Below the pieces are notes generated by a model, which ran no database searches, had not been told where the DNA came from, and saw only the letters and a list, made by a program, of their open reading frames with translations. Positions 1 through 9,360 of a stretch of DNA of 64,000 bases are shown piece after piece; the first letter of the stretch is position 1; each line of letters starts with the position of its first letter. This DNA comes from G963675935 sp963803125 (GTDB lineage Bacteria; Planctomycetota; Planctomycetia; Pirellulales; Thermoguttaceae), in contig CAWDLR010000002.1 of assembly GCA_963803125.1 (NCBI GenBank), positions 682,001 to 746,000 of the forward strand. Direction: 5' to 3'. The translations under genes and the position numbers were made by a program.

Positions 1-554
1 TCAACCGTGCGCTGCTCTACCTGTCGAAAGACGATGCCGATAAGGCGCTCGACGACTACCGCGCGGTGATCCGCTTCGACCCGCGAACGCCCGACGCTTA
101 CAAAGCCTGGGAAAAAGCCGAGGAGAGCGAGACCCGCGCAAAGGCTGTCGATCGGCTGGAGGGATTGTTGCAGCAGGCGAAGGCCGAGGCCCAAACCCAT
201 TCGCAACGCGGGGCGCAGTCGCACAAAGACGGCGACTTTGCCAAGGCCATCGCCGAATACGACAAGGCGCTGCAACTCTATCCGCGCTATCCCGAAGTCT
301 ACTACAACCGCGGCCTGGCCCATCGCAAGCAGAACGAAATCGACGAGGCGGTGGCCGACTACACCCAAGCCATCCGCCTCAACCCGAAGTACGTCCCCGC
401 CTACGCCAACCGCGGCTACGTCTTCTACATCCTCAAGGACTACGAAAGCGCCCTGGCCGACTTCGAGAAGATTCTCGAACTCGATCCGAACAACGCCGAC
501 GCCCAGAAAAGCCGCGAGATCATTCAAAAAACGCTAAGCGGCGACAAACAATAA
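1..554 (+). CDS. TPR-repeat protein, 3' part only
   Basis: The frame is open from base 3, so the gene begins before the window. About 183 residues are visible. They hold at least three tetratricopeptide repeats with the usual spacing: one starts near GDFAKAIAEYDKAL, the next near NRGLAHRKQNEIDEAV, the next near NRGYVFYILKDYESAL. A charged, coiled-coil-like stretch (KAEESETRAKAVDRLEGLL) precedes them. The protein ends shortly after the last repeat. TPR arrays mediate protein-protein contacts, and in planctomycetes they often follow a kinase or secreted domain. The missing N-terminus means no more specific role can be given. Confidence 0.9.
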   Translation, partial: NRALLYLSKDDADKALDDYRAVIRFDPRTPDAYKAWEKAEESETRAKAVDRLEGLLQQAKAEAQTHSQRGAQSHKDGDFAKAIAEYDKALQLYPRYPEVYYNRGLAHRKQNEIDEAVADYTQAIRLNPKYVPAYANRGYVFYILKDYESALADFEKILELDPNNADAQKSREIIQKTLSGDKQ

Positions 555-612
555 CTGTGCGAAAGAAGGGGCGGATTGATTTGGGGTTGCTCCGATCAGC
601 GAATGATAGTGT

Positions 613-683
613 CGCGGTAGGGACGCCGGTTTCCCGGCGCCCCCCGCACGGATCCGTACGTGAAGGATTACTTCATACGGCTC
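613..683 (-). ncRNA. Group II intron domains V and VI (3' remnant)
   Basis: On the minus strand, directly after the maturase stop codon, there is a hairpin at 683-651. It starts GAGCCGTATG and closes CGTACGGATC, the size and shape of a group II intron domain V, including the AGC catalytic triad. A second hairpin at about 650-613 (CGCCGG loop CCGGCG, followed by TCCCTACC with a possible bulged A) fits domain VI. The order maturase end, DV, DVI is what an intact intron shows. The rest of the ribozyme and most of the maturase are missing, so this is a dead 3' fragment. The exact 3' splice boundary cannot be fixed by eye. Confidence 0.7.
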
Positions 684-965
684 TTACCTTGGGTCGGTGA
701 CGATCAATCGCTCGTCAGGATAAGGATGTAGAATCTGGGCATTGGGAAGCCATCGCCACGTCAAACGGCGAATCCGATCCCAAGTCCAGGTCCGTCCTTT
801 CTGGCTCCTCCTGCGGAGGATGCGACGCCAGAGACGTTGGACCTGAGTGTGAAACGCATCGAGACAGCCGAAGTTTCCCGGGACCGCATGGTAGTTGAAC
901 CACCCTTGGACCACGGAACGAAGCCATCGGCCCACCTCGCCAACCGCCCCGTGCATGCGTAGCTT
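684..965 (-). pseudogene. ltrA: Group II intron reverse transcriptase/maturase, C-terminal fragment
   Basis: The last ~91 residues of this frame match the C-terminus of bacterial group II intron maturases. Signature stretches are GRWLRSVVQGWFNYHAVPGN, RRRSQKG, and the ending ILHPYPDERL. The maturase X domain and the segment after it are represented. The reverse transcriptase domain with its YADD motif is absent. Upstream of about 965 the frame reads into unrelated sequence with a REP-like motif, so the 5' junction is a truncation. The stop codon abuts intron domain V, as in intact elements. It cannot encode a working enzyme. I see no second copy in the window. Confidence 0.85.
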
Positions 966-983
966 CAGGGCGCAAAGGGGGCG

Positions 984-1144
984 CAAAAGGGGACATTCTA
1001 CTTTTCGTCTTGTTGGGAGTGAGAAGGGCCGGTAGAATGCGGGCATGGACAGTTCCGGTGGGACAGTTCCGGTGGACAGTTCCGGTGACACAATACCGAA
1101 TTCATGCAATGTTGCGCGGAGTTCGGTATTGTGTCACCGGAACT
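984..1144. repeat. REP-like motif, triple 13-bp direct repeat and 23-bp perfect inverted repeat
   Basis: At 984-995 there is an AAAAGGGGACA motif. At 1047, 1061 and 1074 a 13-base unit GGACAGTTCCGGT occurs three times at 13-14 base spacing. The last copy runs into a perfect inverted repeat, left arm 1078-1100 and right arm 1122-1144 (starts AGTTCCGGTGACAC), with a 21-base loop. It lies at the broken edge of the group II intron remnant, so it may mark an insertion or excision point. The family is not one I can name. The rest of 1145-1577 shows no convincing gene: the open frame at 1010-1483 crosses the repeat and has no recognisable protein character. Confidence 0.75.
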
Positions 1145-1577
1145 ACCCCCGCCATCGTTGCGAAAAGAACAAGTTGTGCGTGCTCTAAGTGTCTAAGTGA
1201 CGCCCGTGCCGAATGGTACCTGACGTTCGCCCCTACCTACGACCCGGGTATGAAATGGACGCCTGCCTACGCAGCCGCAGCTTTGCCCGGTTATTCAGTT
1301 GGTCGGGAGTGTGCTGGTTGCAGAGGCCCAGAGAAGGATCAGCCTCCAACTATCCCTGGATGCGTTGCCACGACTTGGCCGGGTTGGCCGTCTGACGGCA
1401 CGATAACCGACTGCTGCAAGAAGAAGTTGGTTAGCGGGAACCTGCCGCTCACGCCATTCAACGGTAGGCCAATAGGGCTTTGACAGGACTCGCACGGAAA
1501 AGAGCGCTGGCCTGTCGGAGCAGAGTGGTCGAATCGATGCTGTCGATGGCGGAACTCGTCCCCGGAAGCAACGTAGC

Positions 1578-2552
1578 ATGTGCCAACCAGACCTATATTC
1601 GTTTGTGCGACAGCCGAGACTGCGATTGCCTTGGCGCATCGTTGGATTAGTTTTGCTCGCTGCCATCGTGGCGATCCTGTCGTTGGGAATCGTGTACTTG
1701 TGGTGGACAGGCCGTGAACGAGAGTGTCGGCGCAAGCTAAGGTGGTTCTCTTACGTACCGATGGAACGAATTTGTGCCGACCCCGATCGCGCCTTTCTTC
1801 CGTGCGCGTACTTCATGGATGGCACCGGCAAGCGAATGCATAGCTGGCGATCCCAGATAATAGGGCCCGTTGACTATATGGAGTGCAATGGCGACTACGT
1901 CAACTACAAATATGACGAGCCCTGGGACAGTCCCCATAACGCGATGTATCAGAGAACCTCGCCGTGCTCTCAATACTACTCCTGTCCGGTCTACGCGGCA
2001 GGTTCTCGCAACGCCAGCTACTTGTGCGTGCTTGGCAGTAGGCTTTGGCCCATCCCGAGAATAAAAGACGGACGATGGAATGAGCCGTGGTGGCGTAGCA
2101 GGAGGGAAGGCGGGGTGCTTCCCAGTCACGGCAAGGCGATATTTTTGGTCGAGGTGGTCGAATCGGACATCCCTTGGACAAAACCGGAGGATATGACCCT
2201 GTCGGAGATTGCCTCGCTGCTGCGGGAAGACACGAGCGGTGAGCGATTTCGCGGCCGTGTCAGGAACGTTGTTGTAATAGACGCGGACATAGGCAGAGAG
2301 GTATCTGCTTCTGTACAAGCCATTGAGAGGGGGAAAGCCTTTACAGAGAGAGCCATACAAATCCTCGATCCCGCACGAGACCTCGAAGAAATCAAGGTGA
2401 TTGTTGACACAGAGACGCACAGCGCGGCCAGCATGGCCGTCGTGCGCAAGGAGAACACGCCAACCAATGAAGCGGAGAAGAGAACGCCGCAGAATAAGTC
2501 GCCAAGCAACCCCAGCGTCTCGCCGCCCTCCCCCGCCTCGCCCAGCAAGTGA
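1578..2552 (+). CDS. DUF1559-family membrane-anchored protein, atypical N-terminus
   Basis: 324 residues. One transmembrane helix lies near residues 20-44 (IVGLVLLAAIVAILSLGIV). The extracytoplasmic part contains the hallmarks of the planctomycete DUF1559 fold: MHSWR near residue 87, a YDEPWDSPHN segment near 110, and an ESDIPWTKPEDM segment near 205. The N-terminus is not the prepilin type (no FTLVELL), unlike the two other DUF1559 proteins here. Residues 125-150 are cysteine-rich for this family, and the last 40 residues are a Pro/Ser-rich tail. The function of the family is unknown; pseudopilin-like surface proteins are the usual suggestion. The ribosome binding site is weak, so the start is only probable. 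Confidence 0.7.
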   Translation: MCQPDLYSFVRQPRLRLPWRIVGLVLLAAIVAILSLGIVYLWWTGRERECRRKLRWFSYVPMERICADPDRAFLPCAYFMDGTGKRMHSWRSQIIGPVDYMECNGDYVNYKYDEPWDSPHNAMYQRTSPCSQYYSCPVYAAGSRNASYLCVLGSRLWPIPRIKDGRWNEPWWRSRREGGVLPSHGKAIFLVEVVESDIPWTKPEDMTLSEIASLLREDTSGERFRGRVRNVVVIDADIGREVSASVQAIERGKAFTERAIQILDPARDLEEIKVIVDTETHSAASMAVVRKENTPTNEAEKRTPQNKSPSNPSVSPPSPASPSK

Positions 2553-2555
2553 ATT

Positions 2556-2861
2556 TCAGCGCTTCAGATTCAGCTTGAGGTAGGAACACAGCTTCGCAGC
2601 CGTTTCCAAGCTGATGCCACGTTCGCCATGAACGAAGCGGTTCACCACCGATTGGCTGTCCTGATCCAACGAGTCTTGACAACCGAGCAAGCGGAGAAGC
2701 GAATACCGCACATTGAGGGCATTCCGAGGTCGAAAAGACCGTGTTCCGTCACGAAATTGATTGAACATCGTAGCGTTCTTTGACAATTTGGCTTGAACCT
2801 GCCTGCATCGACGCCGTCGGCGCGCGCGAAGGGCGTGATCGCCAACAACGCCCTGTTGCAT
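2556..2861 (-). pseudogene. Degenerate XRE-type helix-turn-helix fragment
   Basis: The C-terminal part reads SVVNRFVHGERGISLETAAK followed by LCSYLKLNLKR. This is the recognition helix and following helices of a Cro/C1-type HTH protein (typical form SRFVxGERGLSLETAxxLxxxLGLEL). The first half of the domain is disturbed: the usual turn before the recognition helix is replaced by CQDSLDQDSQ, as if a short duplication or indel had occurred. The N-terminal 50 residues have no HTH character. It sits directly downstream of the truncated transposase on the same strand and is probably a remnant of a small regulator or antitoxin, although a divergent working gene is possible. Confidence 0.45.
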
Positions 2862-2864
2862 CGC

Positions 2865-3719
2865 TCAGGCAACTCGCTTGATCGCGACGACGGGCAGGCG
2901 CCTGCATCCGCGGTGAAAGCTGACCTCCAACATCAGTTTCGCACCGGGACTGCCACGAACGAGCGCCCAGGGCTTGGCACATGGCGAACCACTTGGCCAT
3001 CGGGGCCGGGTTTCGAGTCGCGGCCTGCGATTGGCGGGAAACTGCCCGAAGTAGACCTCATTCGGCGTCTTGCCGCCAAGCCAAGTATGTGGGCGAAACG
3101 CGTTGTACCATTCGACGGTTGCCAAGAGCTCTTTCACGAACGCTTCGCGCCGATACGGTACAAACGGCAAGCCGCGGAGCAAGCACTTGATTGTCAGGAT
3201 CACTCGCTCCACAACGGCGATCGAACCATGCCGGCCGATCGCGCCATAACGTGGCCGCTTGATGCCCCTTCGTTTGCACCATCGCCGGAAGCCATCGCAG
3301 TCGAACTGCTTGCCGCGGTCACAGACGACGTGTCGCGGAGCTCTGCCGGCCTTGGCAATGGTGCGGCCCATGAAACTGCATACCTCTCGACAGCTTGGCT
3401 GACTCTCAAACGCAGTGACCCCCATCACACGCCTTGAAAAATGGTCAATAACGACTGCTACCCAATGGGCGAACGGCCAGCACTGCGGCAGCGCAAACGG
3501 CAGCCAACTGGTCCAGAAGCCGCCGGTCGGCACAGTGGTGAGGTCAACGTGCCAAACGTGGTTCGGGTACCTGGCTGTGACAATGCGTTCTGCCACGTCC
3601 GTCTTGGGCTCGGTGGTAAACGGCTTGTGCCGCGGCTTGCCTTTGAGCATTCTGCCAACAGTAGTGGTACCGAGATGCAAGCCTCCTCGAGCAAGCGTCT
3701 GGGCAATCTTCACTTTTCC
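2865..3719 (-). pseudogene. DDE (rve) integrase-type transposase, N-terminally truncated
   Basis: The frame carries a full retroviral-integrase-like catalytic core. The first Asp is in VWHVDLTTV, the second in VVCDRGKQFDCDGF, and the Glu in AVVERVILTIK. The tail WYNAFRPHTWLGGKTPNEVY is typical of IS3/IS481-like transposases. Only a short N-terminal piece (KVKIAQTLARGGLHLGTTTV) of the preceding HTH region remains; the DNA-binding domains are missing. Homology stops near 3719, where a REP-like inverted pair begins. I found no terminal inverted repeats. The C-terminal ~60 residues are unusual and may be read-through. Probably inactive. Confidence 0.8.
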
Positions 3720-3734
3720 CATTGCAGGGCAAGG

Positions 3735-3806
3735 GACGGAAAAGGGGACATCACTCATTATTGGTCGTCCGGTTTGCCACAATCAATAATGTCCCCTTTT
3801 TCCGTC
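3735..3806. repeat. REP-like inverted pair, AAAAGGGGACA family
   Basis: Left arm 3735-3751 (GACGGAAAAGGGGACAT) and right arm 3789-3806 are inverted copies differing by one A, with a 37-base centre. It sits exactly between the truncated transposase and the 3' end of the GH2 gene, and the last GH2 codons read into the right arm. Motifs of this kind (AAAAGGGGACA) resemble REP sequences that are mobilised by IS200-like REP-associated transposases. No such transposase is present in the window. Confidence 0.7.
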
Positions 3807-6800
3807 TGACCCCTTTTCCCGATGCGCATCGCGCGCGGCGTAACGGAGCATGTTCCGCAACAGGCGTTCCGCCGTGGGGTCTCGTCCCAATTCCTGTCGC
3901 ACCCGCAGAGAATTGAGAATGAAGCGGCCGGCCCCGAGGCGGTGGACCGAGAGCATCAACTCCGAATGACACTCGCCCACCGCAGAATTGCGAAATGCTC
4001 CGGCGACCGCCTCTTCCGGCAGATCTTGTCCCCAGTAGCGCCAGTCGGGAATGATCTCGCGATAGAAGGTGTAGTCCATCAGGCCGCCGCAGGGCAGACC
4101 GTCGAAGAACGGATGCCGCTTCGCCCATTCGTCCTTGAGGTACACCTGGGGGAAGGTATACTCGCTGACCATTCCCATCGATCCCTTTTCCGCAAGCGGC
4201 AGCCAGCCCAGGGGATTGTCCGCTTTCTGGAAGACGTCCAAGGTAAGGAAGACCGCCGTCGATCCTTCGTCGATCCTTGCGACGAGGTCGCGCCATGCTT
4301 CGGCGTCGCCCTTGCCATTGGGTGCGTTCGAGACAAGAATCACCTGTCGCGTGGTGGTCGCGCCGGAGCGCGGGCGTTTCGCCCGCCCGGTTCGCGGGGC
4401 AGCGCAGCAACGGATTTCGGTGTTTGCGGTTCCTGGGGACAGCGGAGGGTGTTGGTCCGCACCAGCGCTTCCCTTCGGGGCGCGGCTAAACGGCCGATAG
4501 AAGATGAAGTTGCCCATTCTCGCCGCCAACGGTTACTGCGCCCTCGTAAGGACGAACTTTGATGCCGTGTCCCGTCAGCCACTTGACCAGTTCCGGATCG
4601 TCGCCCCAGAGGGCCACGTCGCAATCGACCGCGGGCATGTCGGCGGGATCGGTCACGTAGAATTCCGTCTCTCCGCCGGCGGCGGCAAGGCCCTTCTCGA
4701 ACGTGGCCAGCAGGCGATATTTTCCGGTGGGACCGTCGATGGGCACTTCTTCAGAGAAGACGGGAATGGCAAACGGCGGCTCGCGGTCGTCTTTCGCGGC
4801 CGGAATCGTCACGGTGATCGACCTGCGGAAGACCGTGCGGTTGCCGGGCCCGACGACTTCGATTCGAGCGGGATACTGGCCGGGCGGGGCGGCGTCCTCA
4901 TTGGCCAACACCGCCTCAAGGCGCACGTTGGCGCCGCGATAGATGCTGACCGGCTCCACGAAAGCAGACCATCGCAGCGGATAGAAGCCGTCGAACAGCG
5001 CGTCGGCCACGCCGGGCTTGAACTCGCGAAATGCCGTGATGAAGCCCTCGCCGTAGGTGAGCGGATCGTTGCAGCCGGTCATGCCGTAGCCGACGATGTT
5101 GGGGTTCGCGCGAATGGCGTTGATGCCCATCCGCTTTAATCCCGCCTCCTTCGCCACACATTGCCTGAAGAAGTCTTCGGGACTGGCGAAGGTGTCGGCC
5201 AACTTCAGCTTGTTCCAGGCGTCCATGAACGTAGCCAGTCGGGCGCGAATATCGTTGGCCCCGTCGCAGTTTTGCAGGCCGTTCTGTTCGTATTGCCGCA
5301 ACATGCGGGGGAGATCGACCGCGCTGCCGACGCCGTATTCGGAGAGGAACTGATGGTGATTGTTGCCCGAAAACGTCCGCAGGCGGGCGATCTCCAACTC
5401 GCGGTGCGGCACTCGCGGGTAATAATGGGTGTCGGCCAGGAGGTCTTGCCACCGGTCGCAGCCGGGATTGCTCAGCCCGCCGACAAGATCGCGCCGCTCG
5501 GTCTGGCACTTTGCGTAGGGCTTGAAGGTCGAGGCGTCGGGCGCGGCGGCGGCGGCCAGCCAGCCGTAACTCCACGAGCCGTTCGGATTGCGGGAATTTA
5601 AGAAATCGGCGGCAAGATCACGGGGCTTACCACTGTCCGATGCAATTATGGCCGCAACCGTCGTGTTGGCATCCCAAACCATGTACCAGTCGCCGCCGGG
5701 CGGAGTCCGTCCGCCGACGACGAAATCCAAGGGCTCCCCCTTCGCCACGTGCAGCCGGGTTTGGCACGAACAACGGTCGCCGTGTCCCCGCAGGTTGATG
5801 AAACCCTGGTAGATCGGTCGGCCGGATTGCAGAACGTGGACGTTGGTCTTGGTGAAGGTGCCGCTGCCGCGGAATTCCGCGGTCACGGCGTATTGGCCCT
5901 CGGCGGGCGCGGTCCAGCGGGCGACCGAATACTCGCCGCCTGTGCCGGGGATCATGGCGACCTCATGGGGTCGCCAAAGCGTGATGGCGCAGATTGCGTA
6001 CGGTTTCGGATTGTGGGTCAGGCAGGGGGCCACGCCGGCGTCGGGCTTCCAGATTTCCAGGCCGTTGACGAGATTGCCCGGGGCGTCGAACCGCCCGCTG
6101 CCGAGCACGACCAGGCGCGAATCGTCCAGCCGTCGCAGCAGCGGCAGCGCAGCCACGGCGTGGCGAAAGACCTTTCCCTCGCCCGTTTCGTTGAGCAGTC
6201 CCCACATCACCACGCTGGGGTGGTTTCGGTCGCGGAGGATCATACCGGTCAGCGAACGGTCCATTCGCTCGGCAAGCTGCGGCGAGTCTTGCAGCATCCA
6301 GGAGGCGTGGCTCTCTTCGTAGACCATCAATCCAATCTCGTCGCACAAGTCGAGTTGAAAGCGCCGCGGCACGGTCGAGATGAAGCGGACGCCGTTGAAG
6401 CCCATCGCCTTCAGATCGAGGAGATCGCGCCGCAGCAGGTCTGGATCATAAGGCACCCGCAGGTTGCCGGGGACGTCGGCGCCGGTATGCGCACTGCGCC
6501 AGAAGACGCGGCGACCGTTCAGCCGAAAGTAACCGTTCTCGAAGCGAAAATCGCGAAAACCGAAGCGCGCCGCGCTTTCGCTGGTTGACGTTGAGCCGGC
6601 CGCCGACAGCCGCGCGGTCATGCGGTAGAGGTACGGATCGTTGAGCTGCCAGAGACGCGGGCTGGCAAGCCGCATCTCGGCGACGATTCGGTTGACGCCC
6701 GGGGCCCAGTCGCGTTCGAGCGTGGTCGCGCAGAGCGTCTCTCCACCGCTTGCCGGGGCGACGGAGAATTCGATCGAGCCGCCGGTCTTGTTCTTCGCCG

Positions 6801-7437
6801 CGTTGAAGATCTCCGCCTCGATCCGCGTCTTTCCGGTTTTCGGGTCGGCACGGACGAAGAGATCGTCGATCCGCACGGACGGCGTCAAGACAAGCTCGGC
6901 GGAGTCGAGGATTCCGCCGATGTTGAACGGAGCGTAGCCGCCGTGCGGAGTCTGCCAGCGGACGAAGCCGTCGATCGGCCGATCGAACGGCGAGAGCACG
7001 CGCACGGCAAGGCGGTTGACGGTGCCCGGCTTGACGGCGGCGGTGGCATCGAAAGCGAACTTCGCCTGCGCGCCTTCGTGCCGGCCGAGGTGCGTGCCGT
7101 TGAGCCACACGTCCGCCAGGTAATCCACGTCCCAGAATCGCAGCAGATAACGGCCGTCGTCGTGCGGATTCGGCGGAATCCGCAGGTCGCGCCAGTACCA
7201 GGCGGCACCGGCGTATCCGGGAAACACGTCCTGGATCAGGCCGGGGACCGTCGCCCGCTTGGCTTCCGGCCGCGGACCGTCAAACCAGTTCTCGGCGATG
7301 CCGATGTTCTTCGCGTCGGGAGCAAGCAGCCAATCGTGGCCGCCAAGCGAGATGAGCGAATCGACGAGCGTCGCCGCCCCGCTGGCTTGCGGGATCGCAA
7401 GACAAAGACAGAAGACCGCAGTCAATTTGGCAAGCAC
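3783..7437 (-). CDS. GH2 beta-galactosidase-like glycoside hydrolase, split by a repeat insertion
   Basis: The signal peptide is at residues 1-21 (ends PQASGA). A jelly-roll sugar-binding domain (WYWRDLRIP, about 75-185), an immunoglobulin-like domain (about 185-290) and a TIM barrel follow. The acid/base Glu is in WGLLNETGEG near residue 417, and the nucleophile Glu is in FLSEYGVG near residue 700. Together these indicate a secreted enzyme acting on beta-galactosides or related glycans. The first frame stops at 4486 inside a GTTTAG repeat. A second frame continues from about 4360 to 3783 with the expected C-terminal domain (RQVILVSNAP, AWRDLVARI, GGLMDYTFYREIIPDW). The insert between the two halves spans about 4355-4540. 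If the intervening shift is an indel error, the repeat would be translated; otherwise the enzyme is truncated at 983 residues. Confidence 0.8.
4362..4493 (-). repeat. Two palindromic repeats inserted in the GH2 gene
   Basis: Two elements lie side by side. At 4362-4390 a hairpin has the arms GCGGGCG and CGCCCGC. At 4469-4493 the complement of a GTTTAGCCGCG element matches 25 bases at 22972-22996 inside ileS exactly. The second element supplies the TAG stop of the upstream GH2 frame. The region does not correspond to any part of GH2 family proteins, and the GH2 homology resumes right after it, so it is an insertion into an existing gene. Confidence 0.8.
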
Positions 7438-7606
7438 GGTTCACCCCCCGATGCCCCCGCAAGGGCTGCAATCCGCGGTGCGGACGTTTTTTCTGCGTGC
7501 GCATCGTTCGCCAAGACGTTGTCAGTTTAGCACACTGCGCGACGGTTCGCATCAAGGGCGACGGAAGAGGGCGCAGTAACCGACGATGGCGGTTATCCTT
7601 GAATCC

Positions 7607-7677
7607 GTTTAGCCGCCGCGTCCACGCGGCGCTGCCGCTACGAGCAATTCTGCGCCGCGTGGACGCGGCGGCTAAAC
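7607..7677. repeat. GTTTAGCCGC-family inverted repeat pair (intergenic)
   Basis: A perfect 26-base inverted repeat has arms 7607-7632 and 7652-7677 and a 19-base centre. Each arm is itself partly palindromic (CGCGTCCACGCG). The first 25 bases are identical to 20789-20813 inside ileS. It lies in the 328-base gap between the GH2 start and the lipoprotein stop, which otherwise holds only the GH2 upstream region. No T-run follows the hairpin, so a terminator role is uncertain. Confidence 0.85.
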
Positions 7678-7765
7678 AGAGTCCCCATTTTGACCACAAA
7701 GATTTACTGCGCCCGACTGAAGAAGGCGACCGTTCGGCCGGCAAAAAGGCGGCGGCCCGCTGGCT

Positions 7766-8422
7766 CTATTTCAGGGCCGCGGCGTCTTGGCCGTAGTCGG
7801 CGTAGGGGTCATGGCTATAGAAATGGCGTGCGATCTGGTCTGCCAGCACGCCGACGAACTCGTTGCGGAAGTCCGGCTCGGTCCGCTCCGACGTGGCGAT
7901 GGCCCCGTTCGGCGGATAGATGCACTGCGGAATGCTCTTGTGGAAGACCTCCTTGCCGTTCTTCTTGCAGTCGAAGACGTGGATCGAGGCGTTGGCCTTG
8001 CCCTGATAGAGCGTTTGCCCGAGGTACAGACTGAAACTCTCCAGATCGACGCCCACGACCATGTCGGCCTTCATCGCCTTGGCGACCTCGGGGTACTCAT
8101 CCCAGGTATTCTCGTCGGTCCACTTGGCGATTTTTCGCTGGTCGATGACCTTGATCTTCGGCACCTTCTCCTGGAGGAGCAGCGAAATCTGCTGTGCCAG
8201 TTCGCGGCCGACGTTCGAGTTGGCGTAGAGTCGCGAGGCCACGGGGCGACAGACCACCGCCACCGTCTTCCCCTTCAGTTCCGCGAAGTCGGGGTCGATG
8301 TCGTTTCCTTTAAAGAGGTACGCCACGGTGAACAGGCCCTCTCGGCAGCCGACGGCCGGCAGCACCACGATCAGCAACGTCACGATCAGAATGATTCCAG
8401 GTCGGAGCCGGGGACAATTCAT
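7766..8422 (-). CDS. Putative lipoprotein, CsgG/GNA1162-like fold suspected
   Basis: 218 residues. The N-terminus is a lipoprotein signal with a hydrophobic core (IILIVTLLIVVLPAV) and a lipobox ending GC at residue 26. The mature part begins with a beta strand, TVAVVCRPV, followed by SNVGRELAQQISLLLQEK and VIDQRKIAKW. This resembles the alpha/beta sandwich of CsgG, GNA1162 and other envelope lipoproteins that bind a partner subunit, but that is inference from the pattern. Asp-Glu-Tyr and Cys-rich segments later (FDCKKNG, CIYPPNG) are not diagnostic. It lies 27 bases downstream of the DUF2752 gene on the same strand and is probably co-transcribed. Confidence 0.65.
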   Translation of the reverse strand: MNCPRLRPGIILIVTLLIVVLPAVGCREGLFTVAYLFKGNDIDPDFAELKGKTVAVVCRPVASRLYANSNVGRELAQQISLLLQEKVPKIKVIDQRKIAKWTDENTWDEYPEVAKAMKADMVVGVDLESFSLYLGQTLYQGKANASIHVFDCKKNGKEVFHKSIPQCIYPPNGAIATSERTEPDFRNEFVGVLADQIARHFYSHDPYADYGQDAAALK

Positions 8423-8449
8423 CGCAACACCTCGTGTCTGATGGAGTCG

Positions 8450-8908
8450 TTAAAGGTGTACGACCAGCGGGACCAGCACGCGGATGGCCCAGTCGGTCAT
8501 GGTCACCAGCAAGACAATCGCGGAAACCCAGACCGCCGCCCGCTCACTGGGCGCGGCGGCCAGCCAGCGGCCGCGAATCGCGGAGCCAAGCAGCCAGGGG
8601 GTGGCCGCCATCGCCAGCACTCCCAGCAGCGCCCCGCCCGCATTCGCTCGGCACGCCTCAAGCCACGCTCCCCGCATCAGATAAGCCCAAGCAGTCGTCA
8701 TTCCACACGTAGGACAAGGCCGATGAAACAACGTCCAGAGGGTGCATGGTGGAAGCCCCAACTGCTGATGCGTGCCGAGTCCCGCCGGGTCCGGTCGGAG
8801 CACGGCCGCAACCGCCAGCAACCCCAGCAGCCCGGCTCCCATCGCCGCCAGCCAACAGCGGTCGCGGCGGGTGAGCTTCGTTCGTCTAGTCTCGTCCGTG
8901 TTTGCCAA
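8450..8908 (-). CDS. DUF2752 membrane protein
   Basis: 152 residues with three hydrophobic segments: about 20-40 (AAMGAGLLGLLAVAAVL), about 90-110 (ALLGVLAMAATPWLLG) and about 125-150. The family signature CPTCGMTTAW, preceded by LPPCTLWTLFHRP, is present near residues 53-73, with the conserved cysteine pair and the TT motif. DUF2752 proteins are small inner-membrane proteins of unknown function, common in planctomycetes and other environmental bacteria. The gene is the first of a two-gene minus-strand unit with the lipoprotein that follows. Confidence 0.85.
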   Translation of the reverse strand: MANTDETRRTKLTRRDRCWLAAMGAGLLGLLAVAAVLRPDPAGLGTHQQLGLPPCTLWTLFHRPCPTCGMTTAWAYLMRGAWLEACRANAGGALLGVLAMAATPWLLGSAIRGRWLAAAPSERAAVWVSAIVLLVTMTDWAIRVLVPLVVHL

Positions 8909-9360
8909 AGGAATCTGATGAGGAGGGGGCGAAGAATAACCGGAACCGCAGGACGCCGCAAGGGCGAATTCCGCCGAGAGAATTAGGAATTAGTCTCGCG
9001 GCGATTTATGTAACTTATCGCATCGCATGGTCTTAGGGCAAATCCGGCGAATTCTCACCAAAATCTTCGCCGGGGGGCTTGCCAGAATTTGCGCAACCGT
9101 TAAACTCACGCCATTCAGTTCGTGGGTTATATGCCCAATGGAGTGGCCGATGGCAATGGATTTGCGGGAAATTGGCCCACAAGCTAGGCTTGTACGAGTT
9201 GAACCGGATTCATGCCGGCCTCAACTTCCGCCCGATCACGGAAGGGCGGGTCTCGCCGGGAAGGCAGAATGGACTCGGCGCCTCCCCGCGTCCTTGGGGA
9301 AGAACAACGCTCCTCGCATTTTCGCCGGCGCGACAATCGGAGCGCATCCCGCGAATTGCC
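8909..9360. other. Intergenic region upstream of mraZ
   Basis: 452 bases separate the divergent DUF2752 and mraZ genes. Long frames run in from mraZ but show no protein character before ATG 9361. I looked for the spaced TGGGN/GTG direct repeats that MraZ binds in other bacteria and see only isolated TGGG motifs, not a clear array. Promoters for both genes should lie here, but I cannot place them. Confidence 0.5.

Noticed and set aside
1010..1483. 157-residue plus-strand frame
   Set aside because: It crosses the direct and inverted repeats, shows no recognisable motif and has no clear ribosome site.
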